Shown here piece after piece: positions 7,152 to 12,851 of a stretch of 13,152 nucleotides of DNA. Origin of the DNA: Hyphomicrobiales bacterium (GTDB lineage: Bacteria; Pseudomonadota; Alphaproteobacteria; Rhizobiales; Devosiaceae); contig JALWTJ010000438.1 in assembly GCA_027082895.1 (NCBI GenBank), positions 1-13,152 of the forward strand. Reading direction: 5' to 3'. The number at the start of each line of letters is the position of its first letter. Within the stretch, counting starts at the first letter, position 1. Made by a program: the position numbers and the translations under genes. Below the pieces are notes generated by a model that saw only the letters and a program-made list of their open reading frames with translations, did not search any database and was not told where the DNA came from.

Positions 7152-7541
7152 TCAGGGGCAATAGCCGAAACAGATCAGGTAATCATCCGGATCCAGCACC
7201 ATGATTTCCGTGCATCCATAGGCCCGCTTGGTCGGTCCTGCGAACAGGGGCGTCCCGGTCACCTTGAGCAGCATCTCGATTTTTCTCAGATCCCGCACCC
7301 AGATAAAGGCGTCGAACACGACGCTTCCGGGGGTCAGGTGCCGGTTGGCAACCCGTTTCTGCACCCCCTGCTTGAGCATGATCGCCGCCCCCTCCCGTTC
7401 CACCAGTGAAAAGGTCGGTTTCTCGTTCCAGTCCAGCTTTGCCGCCGAAAAATCCAGATGCTCGACATACCAGTCGGTAGACACCCGCAAATCCGAAACG
7501 ATCAACACCGCTGCCGTCGCTATAAGATTGTTGCTGTTCAT
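7152..7541 (-). CDS. VOC-superfamily (glyoxalase/bleomycin-resistance fold) small protein
   Basis: This 129-residue protein fits one vicinal-oxygen-chelate domain made of two beta-alpha-beta-beta-beta modules. The first half opens ATAAVLIVSDLRVSTDWYVE (8-27) and ends SLVEREGAAIMLKQG. The second opens VVFDAFIWVRDLRKIEMLLK and ends CTEIMVLDPDDYLICFG (110-126), the usual family ending. The His normally found in strand 1 as a metal ligand is not visible (Ala/Val there), while Glu112 occupies the usual last-ligand position. It may therefore be a non-metal binding member like bleomycin-binding proteins, and its substrate is unknown. I chose the ATG at 7539-7541 because GGGGG precedes it by 5 nt. 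A longer in-frame start at 7604 adds an unlikely Cys/Arg-rich N-terminus. It lies between tRNA-Gly and tRNA-Trp. Confidence 0.85.
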   Translation of the reverse strand: MNSNNLIATAAVLIVSDLRVSTDWYVEHLDFSAAKLDWNEKPTFSLVEREGAAIMLKQGVQKRVANRHLTPGSVVFDAFIWVRDLRKIEMLLKVTGTPLFAGPTKRAYGCTEIMVLDPDDYLICFGYCP

Positions 7542-7787
7542 GTTGCCCCCGGGCTGGCTGCACAAGCGTTTCTCGGACCGGAGCCCCAAAACACCGGACC
7601 CCATGGGAAGCGGCCTGCATAAGGGATTTTCCGTGCCGGAAACAAAATTGTCAAATCAGTACCCCGTGCGCAACGATGCCGGCCGGACGCGCGACCCCCG
7701 CAAATCGAAGGTTGAACGCCACTTGGCCGAAAACGAACGCAACGGGCGCAAAGGCAAAACGGAACGGAAAAGAAAGCGAAAAACGGC

Positions 7788-7861
7788 TGGAGCGGGTGAA
7801 GGGAATCGAACCCTCGTATTCAGCTTGGAAGGCTGCTGCTCTACCATTGAGCTACACCCGC
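7788..7861 (-). tRNA. trnG: tRNA-Gly (anticodon TCC)
   Basis: This is a 74-nt cloverleaf on the minus strand with encoded CCA. The acceptor arm is GCGGGTG with CACCCGC, the discriminator is T, and the D-arm is AGCTCAATGGTAGAGC. The anticodon loop CTTCCAA gives TCC, and the T-arm contains GGGTTCGATTCCC. It lies 25 nt downstream of tRNA-Tyr and is probably cut from the same precursor. No separate promoter fits in that spacing. Confidence 0.98.
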
Positions 7862-7886
7862 AACACAGCCGGACATCGATGTTGAA

Positions 7887-7971
7887 TGGTGGAGGGGGCT
7901 GGATTCGAACCAGCGTACGCTAAGCGGCCAGATTTACAGTCTGGTGGATTTAACCACTCTCCCACCCCTCC
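7887..7971 (-). tRNA. trnY: tRNA-Tyr (anticodon GTA)
   Basis: This is an 85-nt class II tRNA on the minus strand with encoded CCA. The acceptor arm begins GGAGGGG, and the anticodon stem-loop CCAGA-CTGTAAA-TCTGG gives GTA. A long variable arm (roughly CCGCTTAGCGTACG) is followed by a T-arm with GGTTCGAATCC. The long variable arm plus GTA is diagnostic for bacterial tRNA-Tyr. It is the promoter-proximal gene of the Tyr-Gly pair. Confidence 0.98.
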
Positions 7972-8056
7972 GAACAATTCAACCCGAGGCTGGCAGCGCC
8001 CATACCGCCACAACGGACCATACGACCCGTTCCATATCAACATGGACGCCCGGCGG

Positions 8057-8085
8057 TTTATGCTGACTGCGGGCCCACCTGTCAA
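8057..8085 (-). promoter_or_regulatory. Promoter for tRNA-Tyr/tRNA-Gly
   Basis: On the minus strand a perfect TTGACA -35 box (8080-8085) is separated by 17 bp from CATAAA (8057-8062, four of six matches to TATAAT). This is the best promoter match in the window. It would give a leader of about 80 nt before tRNA-Tyr. Its -35 box faces that of the divergent rlmB promoter only 8 bp away. Confidence 0.6.
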
Positions 8086-8093
8086 CATTTAAC

Positions 8094-8122
8094 TTGCCCT
8101 TGCAGGACCAATCTTTTCTATT
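8094..8122 (+). promoter_or_regulatory. Putative promoter for rlmB
   Basis: TTGCCC (8094-8099) and TCTATT (8117-8122) are 17 bp apart on the plus strand. The -10 element ends only 6 nt before the rlmB ATG (8129). Transcription from it would start at or next to the ATG, implying a leaderless mRNA. The matches to consensus are partial. Confidence 0.35.
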
Positions 8123-8128
8123 GCCCCC

Positions 8129-8968
8129 ATGACCTCCCGAAAGACCTCCCCCATGATTTCCCCTTCAAAAAAACACGCTCCCCGCTCCCCCGGCGCAAGG
8201 GATGCCGGAAAAGGGCCGCGTCCCTTCTCCCATCGCCATACAGGGCAAGGGGGCGAGCACAGCGTTCGGCTTTACGGCCTGCACACCGTTGCCGCCGCCC
8301 TGAACAACGAAAAACGCCACAAACACCGACTGTTCGTTTCCCCCAATGCTCTGGCGCGCCTGCGCGAAAATGCCCGGAAACACACGATCCCGACGGAGAT
8401 CATCACCTCCAGCCCGCGCGAACTGGACAGGCTGGTCGGCCCCGATGCCGTCCACCAGGGGGTGGTGCTGGAAGCCTCCCCCCTCCCCCCCCTCACCCTG
8501 CAGGATCTGAAACGCCTGAACCGGCTCGTCGTTCTGGACCAGATAACCGACCCCCACAATGTGGGGGCCATCATCCGCTCCGCATGTGCCTTTGATCTGG
8601 ATGCGGTAATCCTGACTGCCCGCCAGACGCCCCTCAACTCCCCCGTTCTCGCCAAGTCGGCCTCCGGCGGTCTGGACATGGTCCCCCTGGTCGCGGTCAC
8701 CAATCTGGGGGAAAGCCTGAAATTCCTCAAACGGCAGGCCGTTTTATGCATCGGCCTGGATTCCGAAGCCCCCGCCCCCCTGTCGCAAACGAGCCGCGAT
8801 CAGAACATTGCCCTTGTCATGGGAGCAGAAGGCAGGGGACTGCGCCACAAGACCCGGCAATTGTGCGACGCCATGGTGCGGCTGGACATGCCCGGCCCCA
8901 TCAAGAGCCTGAACGTTTCCAACGCCGCGGCCATCGCCATGTATGCCCTGACCCCGGACGGCGCCTGA
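8129..8968 (+). CDS. rlmB: SpoU-family 23S rRNA (Gm2251-type) 2'-O-methyltransferase
   Basis: This protein fits the TrmH/RlmB group, which uses S-adenosylmethionine to methylate the ribose of a guanosine in the 23S rRNA peptidyl-transferase region. Its 279 residues include a basic, low-complexity N-terminal tail (1-45). A SpoU substrate-binding domain follows (about 46-115, with YGLHTVAAALNNEKR and DAVHQGVVLEA). The knotted SPOUT domain has motif 1 VVLDQITDPHNVGAIIRSA (134-152), motif 2 IALVMGAEGRGLR (227-239) and motif 3 LDMPGPIKSLNVSNAAAIAM (252-271). The catalytic Arg150/Asn144 region and the knot glycine are intact. The ATG at 8129 is preceded by GCCCCC and has no Shine-Dalgarno. A second in-frame ATG at 8153 also lacks one. 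RlmB rather than TrmH or another SpoU paralogue is inferred from the SpoU substrate-binding domain and context. Confidence 0.92.
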   Translation: MTSRKTSPMISPSKKHAPRSPGARDAGKGPRPFSHRHTGQGGEHSVRLYGLHTVAAALNNEKRHKHRLFVSPNALARLRENARKHTIPTEIITSSPRELDRLVGPDAVHQGVVLEASPLPPLTLQDLKRLNRLVVLDQITDPHNVGAIIRSACAFDLDAVILTARQTPLNSPVLAKSASGGLDMVPLVAVTNLGESLKFLKRQAVLCIGLDSEAPAPLSQTSRDQNIALVMGAEGRGLRHKTRQLCDAMVRLDMPGPIKSLNVSNAAAIAMYALTPDGA

Positions 8969-9002
8969 AACGGAACGTTTCACAAAACCGCGCTTCCGTT
9001 TT
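8968..9002 (+). terminator. Probable terminator of rlmB
   Basis: AAACGGAA (8968-8975), which overlaps the last base of the stop codon, pairs with TTCCGTTT (8994-9001). A small inner GTTT/AAAC stem lies in the 18-nt loop, and T-rich sequence (TTTTCCC) follows. The arms are AT-rich and the U run is short, so this is moderate evidence for a factor-independent terminator on the plus strand. Confidence 0.45.
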
Positions 9003-9267
9003 CCCGGTACACATTCCCCGACATTCTGCTCAACGCCCCAATGCACGGTGACGCCTCATCGCGCAACAAAAAGGCCCCGCCATCTGCGGCGAGACCTCTG
9101 TTCAATTATTGCCAATCTTTGCCCATTTACGCCGAAAACATCACAGGCCCGGCTAAAGGACAAAAAACCGATGGCAACCCCGGCATGGCAAACCCGCAGA
9201 ATGTCCCGAACGCAACGCCACTTCCCGGATTTCCGGTTCCGGACGCTGCATCCGGCAACAGCCTTGC
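9003..9267. other. Convergent gap between rlmB and the metallopeptidase gene
   Basis: The rlmB (plus) and metallopeptidase (minus) genes converge here. The stretch holds the minus-strand intrinsic terminator at 9068-9099. The remaining 168 nt between that terminator and the metallopeptidase stop show only short palindromic CCGGA/TCCGG words near 9230-9260. No gene is convincing. Confidence 0.5.
9068..9099 (-). terminator. Intrinsic terminator of the metallopeptidase unit
   Basis: On the minus strand a 9-bp GC-rich stem (9088-9096 with 9073-9081, two G-U pairs, extendable by A-U pairs to 9099) closes a 6-nt loop. Five T residues follow immediately (9072-9068). This is a classic Rho-independent terminator, about 170 nt beyond the stop codon of the metallopeptidase gene. 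Confidence 0.8.
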
Positions 9268-11355
9268 TCAGAAAGAGCGGCGCCATTTCAAACCCGCCAC
9301 ATTGACCGTGTCCTGATCGATGACCTGAACGATATCCTGACCGGGCATCTGGTTGTTGGGCTGACAATTGCCATTGGCATCACACAATTGCTTGGGTGCC
9401 CAATCGGTCGGATTGGTGTTCACGACGATATGGCTCGAATCCTGCAGAGTCGCTGTCCAGTTACCGATGGTCTGGGTGAAACCGAACGGCGTGTTGGAGC
9501 TGACCGAATAGGTGCCATCCGCCGAATAAACGACCTTGATATAAACATCACCTGCCTGCGTCTGGAACGATCCCAGCCAGGTGCCCACAAGATAGTTCAT
9601 GGCATCGGCGTTGCCCCCTGCCGGCTGACCAGGCGCGGGTTTGCCCGGCACGGTCTGACCGGGAACAGGCTGACCTGCCGGCTGACCGGGAACCGGCTGC
9701 CCAGGAACAGGCTGTCCCGGCGCCCCGCCAATCGGCCCGTTGGCCCCGTTCCCCTCCTTGTCGAAGATGAGTTGGGAAACCACCTCGATCAAATTGTAAC
9801 ACATGGTCACACTGGCATCGTCCTTGGAATACCAGGCATTGACATCCTCGCAGTCCGTGAACTCCACCTTCAGGTCTCTTGGAAAGACGAATGTCTTTTC
9901 AAGCTCCTGCAGGATGCCGGCCATGACACCGGAATCCCCGAGCAACTGCTTCAAGGCCTGTCCCGTCGGAGACTGGGAGGGCTGGAAAACCAGGTTGATC
10001 TTCCCCCCCGGCGCATCGGCGGGATAGACCCCGGGGATATCCGGCCCCAGGTTGCGCGACACCGTTGCCAGAATGGTGTTCCAGGCATTGTAACGCTGCT
10101 GGAAATCCTGAATGCAACGCTGACGCGTCCTGTCATCAATGCCGGTCAAGTCCGCAATCCTGGTGTAACTGTCCGGTTCCGAACCGTAAAGAACGCAGAA
10201 CATGTTCCGGAACCGCTTCAGATTGGGCGAATGCTCGTCCTGCCAGTCGAACCCGCCGCCCTGCTGGGCATTTTCCAGCCCGCTATAGTACCAATAGAGA
10301 GCCGCATACTGGGCAATCTGAACTGCCGACTGTTTTTCAACTGGGTCCGTTGTTCCATCCGTCACCATTGCCCCCATGATGAAGGAACTGAACTCGTCCG
10401 CCGTATCCTCTTCCGGTCCTGTCGCCGGCAATCCGGTTTCCCCGATCAGCGCATGGCCGAACTCGTGGAAGAACACCCCGAAGGTCGTACCCAGCAAGAC
10501 CTGGGACACATAGATATCCTGCGGGCTGGCCTGCTGTTGCGGCGTGCTGGCCGGCTGCGGCGTACCCGCAGGCTGCCCGGGAACCGGCTGTGGTGCGGGC
10601 TTGGTTCCCCCACCCCCCGGCTGGGGCATGGGCGACGGCTTACTGCCACCACCCGGAGCAGGGAATGGTTGCGTTTCAGGGGCTGTCCCTCCGCCCGGAG
10701 CAGGGAACGGCTGCGTGCTGCCCCCGCCCGGCGCCGGAAACGGCTGTTCCGGCTGCGTGGTGTTGATGGTGAACCCGTTGAAGGCAAACCGCCCCAGCCC
10801 GGCGGCCACGATGCCATAGGAGGGCGTGAAGCCGCCAGTGCTGGTTACCGTCTGTATCACCTGCCCATTCAGAACCAGATCCGCCTTGGTCGGTGTTTCG
10901 CGAATTTCCAGAACGTCCGAACCATCCAGCCGCGCCTTGGCGCCATCGATTGCCTGCAGCGCAAAACCGTTCTCGTCATATGTCAGCAATCCCACATCCC
11001 CGGTCTGGGACACGGAAATTGCCTGAAAGTTGCCATTTTCCTTGTGGTCGAAAACCAGCCCGGCAAAGGACAGTGAATCACCCTCGCCACGCAGCACGGT
11101 CGTCACCGAAACGTCCCGTTCCCCTGCCGTCAGGGGCTCTTCCCCGGTGTAGTAGAACTGCACCGAATCGGAATTGACCTTGTTGAACAGGTTGAACCAG
11201 CCATCCTGGATCCGCGCCTCCCAGTCTCCGTCAACCCCAAGGGTGACAGCACCGGCCAGCGGCCCCAGATGGTCTTCCACCTGTGCCAGCACCTGAAACG
11301 ACGCCGTGCTCCAGACCATTATGGCGAGCACCAGCGCCCGCAAGGATTTAAACAT
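9268..11355 (-). CDS. Secreted multidomain putative zinc metallopeptidase, DUF4344-related with swapped halves
   Basis: This is a 695-residue exported protein. Residues 1-24 are a Sec signal peptide (LALVLAIMVW-like core, VLA cut). Residues about 26-198 form a beta-rich LamG/DUF1080-like domain ending RFAFNGFTINTT. Residues 201-280 are a Pro/Gly linker with three QPFPAPGGG repeats. Residues about 283-430 match the C-terminal half of DUF4344: HEFGH zinc motif (297-301), GPEEDTADEF (313-322, likely third-ligand Glu), DEHSPNLKRFRNMFCVLYGS (373-392) and C414...W425. Residues about 452-535 match the N-terminal half of DUF4344: LVFQPSQSP, FPRDLKVEFTDC, NAWYSKDDASVTMCYNLIE (506-524). Residues 546-581 are a PGQPV-type repeat. 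Residues about 585-695 look like a lipocalin-type barrel (NYLVGTWLGSFQ). Six cysteines in the mature chain suggest disulfides. The start has GGAGGG 5 nt upstream. Peptidase activity and substrate are inferred, not shown. Confidence 0.85.
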   Translation of the reverse strand: MFKSLRALVLAIMVWSTASFQVLAQVEDHLGPLAGAVTLGVDGDWEARIQDGWFNLFNKVNSDSVQFYYTGEEPLTAGERDVSVTTVLRGEGDSLSFAGLVFDHKENGNFQAISVSQTGDVGLLTYDENGFALQAIDGAKARLDGSDVLEIRETPTKADLVLNGQVIQTVTSTGGFTPSYGIVAAGLGRFAFNGFTINTTQPEQPFPAPGGGSTQPFPAPGGGTAPETQPFPAPGGGSKPSPMPQPGGGGTKPAPQPVPGQPAGTPQPASTPQQQASPQDIYVSQVLLGTTFGVFFHEFGHALIGETGLPATGPEEDTADEFSSFIMGAMVTDGTTDPVEKQSAVQIAQYAALYWYYSGLENAQQGGGFDWQDEHSPNLKRFRNMFCVLYGSEPDSYTRIADLTGIDDRTRQRCIQDFQQRYNAWNTILATVSRNLGPDIPGVYPADAPGGKINLVFQPSQSPTGQALKQLLGDSGVMAGILQELEKTFVFPRDLKVEFTDCEDVNAWYSKDDASVTMCYNLIEVVSQLIFDKEGNGANGPIGGAPGQPVPGQPVPGQPAGQPVPGQTVPGKPAPGQPAGGNADAMNYLVGTWLGSFQTQAGDVYIKVVYSADGTYSVSSNTPFGFTQTIGNWTATLQDSSHIVVNTNPTDWAPKQLCDANGNCQPNNQMPGQDIVQVIDQDTVNVAGLKWRRSF
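9613..9720 (-). repeat. PGQPV-type Pro/Gly repeat linker in the metallopeptidase
   Basis: The DNA encodes residues 546-581, several degenerate copies of PGQPV, PGQPA or PGQTV ending in PGQPAGG. At the DNA level the units are imperfect tandem repeats around CCGGGAACAGGCTG on the plus strand. This is a flexible linker between the DUF4344-like region and the C-terminal barrel, and is likely prone to length change by slippage. Confidence 0.8.
10642..10746 (-). repeat. QPFPAPGGG repeat linker in the metallopeptidase
   Basis: Three copies of QPFPAPGGG (residues 204-212, 215-223 and 229-237) are separated by short Ser/Thr/Ala/Pro spacers. More Pro/Gln/Gly-rich sequence follows to residue 280. The DNA copies share the plus-strand word CCCGGAGCAGGGAA or close variants. 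They form an extended hinge between the N-terminal domain and the metallopeptidase region. Confidence 0.8.
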
Positions 11356-11500
11356 TCTTCCCTCCTGAAAAAATCAAAAACTGCTCCGGACAGCTTTCAT
11401 CACGCCCGTTCTCACGGATCGCCTCGAACGCGTCCCGTTGTGCCCCGTTCCTCGTTTGACAACACAAAGCCGGCATCTGCAAACACCCACGCCCCGCGCG
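11356..11500 (-). other. Short gap between the two secreted-protein genes
   Basis: The 145 nt between the small secreted protein and the metallopeptidase contain the strong GGAGGG ribosome-binding site of the latter. I found no hairpin followed by a T run and no convincing -35/-10 pair, so the two genes could be co-transcribed. Confidence 0.35.
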
Positions 11501-11968
11501 TCAGAACGTTTCCAGTATCAGCCTGGCGTTGCAATTGTCCTGTCCGATAGTGCCGATCCAGATGTCATAGACGCCATTGGAGGCCCGTGTCAGACGAATC
11601 CGGGAATCCAGCGGACTTTCCAGATTGTCATCGTCATCCCAGTACCAGTTGGCAGCCCCCGTGTTGATCAGCAGAACCGTATCGCATTCACTCTCGACCC
11701 GGAATTCCAGCGCATACCCGTTGCCCTGATAGGTGAGTTCAAAATCCGGCGCCTGGGCGACAAACCCCTCAGGCACCCCATCGGTAAGGTTCCTGATGTT
11801 GCAGTTCGACAGGTCTTCCGTCCCCCCTGCCACCACAGGATAGGCCTGCGGATTGTAAAGAGCCTGCCCGCTGGCCCGGATCTGGGCACCATTGAGCGCA
11901 ACCTGCGGACAGGCCAGCGCAACCCCCGGCAACAGGATGAATGCCACGATCAAAAGCAATTTTTTCAT
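11501..11968 (-). CDS. Small secreted PPC-like beta-sandwich protein
   Basis: This 155-residue protein has a clear Sec signal peptide (MKKLLLIVAFILLPGVALA, cut before Cys20). The sequence before Cys20 (ALA) fits signal peptidase I better than a lipobox. The rest resembles a stand-alone pre-peptidase C-terminal (PPC)-type jelly roll: PDFELTYQGNGYALEFRVES, DTVLLINTGAANWYW (96-110), an Asp-rich loop DDDDNLESPLDS (111-122) and NGVYDIWIGTIG (131-142). Cys20, 56, 95 and 146 could form two disulfides. The Asp-rich loop could bind calcium, by analogy only. I chose the ATG at 11966-11968 because GGAGGG sits 6 nt before it and the signal peptide starts there; the frame opens 19 codons earlier without a ribosome-binding site. 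It precedes the metallopeptidase gene on the same strand with an almost identical initiation region. Function is unknown. Confidence 0.8.
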   Translation of the reverse strand: MKKLLLIVAFILLPGVALACPQVALNGAQIRASGQALYNPQAYPVVAGGTEDLSNCNIRNLTDGVPEGFVAQAPDFELTYQGNGYALEFRVESECDTVLLINTGAANWYWDDDDNLESPLDSRIRLTRASNGVYDIWIGTIGQDNCNARLILETF

Positions 11969-12230
11969 TATTCCCTCCACATCAGGTGTCCCTGACATCG
12001 TCAAATTTTCGTCCACGCCGAGCATTCGCCGCCCGCATCAAGGGAATACGAAAACCCAACCCTGCCGACACCTGATCCGGCATCGACAACCGCTCTTCGG
12101 GCAGCGAATCCCACGCCACCCATGCGCCCCCACGCCTGAAAAGGATTACGCCAAGCAAATGTATGGTACAAGTATTTTTGACAATCCGGCCAGCGGTTTC
12201 TCCCCTGTGGTTATCTCTTTGCAAATTCTC
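11969..12230 (-). other. Gap between ureG and the small secreted-protein gene
   Basis: These 262 nt hold no convincing gene; an 80-codon frame here would need a TTG start and lacks protein-like features. An AT-rich island (12156-12184), unlike the GC-rich surroundings, is the probable promoter area. A 5-bp inverted repeat TCAGG/CCTGA (11982-11995) sits just before the ribosome-binding site. No terminator after ureG is evident. Confidence 0.4.
12156..12184 (-). promoter_or_regulatory. AT-rich island, possible promoter for the secreted-protein genes
   Basis: On the minus strand TTGTCA (12179-12184) is followed 15 bp later by TACATT (12158-12163), or by weaker boxes at 17 bp. The spacing is short, so the assignment is weak. 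The support is mostly the sharp local AT richness upstream of a same-strand unit. Confidence 0.25.
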
Positions 12231-12851
12231 TCAGACCTGCCCAAGCCCACCCATGCCAACGATAAAATCCACCACGTCCGCCACCCCGTCCCCGTCCCGG
12301 GACCGGCAAAAGACGAACGGCAAGTCCCCCCGGCTGCGCCGGCAATCCTCCTGCATTTGCGCAAGGGACACCCCCACATGGGGGGCCAGGTCGGTCTTAT
12401 TGATCACCAGCAGGTCCGACCGCGTAAGGGCCGGCCCGCCCTTTCGCGGTATGTCCTGCCCTGCCGCCACGTCGATCACATAGATGCTCAGATCGGCCAG
12501 TTCCGGGGAAAAGGTGGCTGAAAGATTGTCCCCGCCGCTTTCGATGAACACCACATCCAGCCCCGGGATTGCCCTTTCCATTTCCCCGATTGCCGCCAGA
12601 TTGATCGAGGCATCCTCCCGGATCGCCGTATGGGGGCACCCCCCCGTTTCCACGCCGCGAATGCGCTCCAGGGGCAGCGCCTGCGCCCGCATCAGATATT
12701 CCGCATCCTCGCGCGTATAGATGTCATTGGTAATCACGCCGAGGGAGTAACGCTCCCGCATCTGCCGGCACAAGGCTTCCACAAGCGACGTCTTTCCCGC
12801 CCCGACGGGACCGCCAATGCCGATGCGCAACGGGCCATTTGGTGAATTCAT
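12231..12851 (-). CDS. ureG: Urease accessory GTPase UreG
   Basis: UreG is the SIMIBI-class GTPase that delivers nickel to apo-urease with UreF, UreH(D) and UreE. The 206-residue protein carries the P-loop GPVGAGKT (14-21), the TNDIYTREDAEYLM segment (41-54), the CPH nickel site within ETGGCPHTAIREDAS (68-82), ESGGDNL (104-110, the Walker B/switch region) and the G4 motif NKTD (151-154). All catalytic and metal residues appear intact. There is no His-rich N-terminal extension. The ATG overlaps the ureF stop in an ATGA arrangement, so translation is coupled. The gene is last in its cluster within this window. Confidence 0.98.
   Translation of the reverse strand: MNSPNGPLRIGIGGPVGAGKTSLVEALCRQMRERYSLGVITNDIYTREDAEYLMRAQALPLERIRGVETGGCPHTAIREDASINLAAIGEMERAIPGLDVVFIESGGDNLSATFSPELADLSIYVIDVAAGQDIPRKGGPALTRSDLLVINKTDLAPHVGVSLAQMQEDCRRSRGDLPFVFCRSRDGDGVADVVDFIVGMGGLGQV

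Noticed and set aside
7228..7923. 231-codon plus-strand frame spanning the VOC and tRNA region
   Set aside because: It runs through tRNA-Gly and into tRNA-Tyr on the opposite strand and has no ribosome-binding site or domain.
9613..10746. CRISPR-like repetition
   Set aside because: The repeats are short, degenerate and in frame, encoding Pro/Gly linkers. There are no regular spacers and no cas genes.
9388..11076. 562-codon open frame on the plus strand
   Set aside because: It is antisense to the metallopeptidase gene, Arg/Gly/Leu-rich without protein-like features. The minus-strand frame has a signal peptide, the HEFGH motif and a strong ribosome-binding site.
12178..12183. TTGACA on the plus strand as a promoter reading toward ureG
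   Set aside because: No -10 box lies 15-19 bp downstream, and no plus-strand gene follows.
11982..12224. 80-codon minus-strand frame upstream of the small secreted protein
   Set aside because: It needs a TTG start, lacks a Shine-Dalgarno, shows no domain, and ends within the leader of the next gene.
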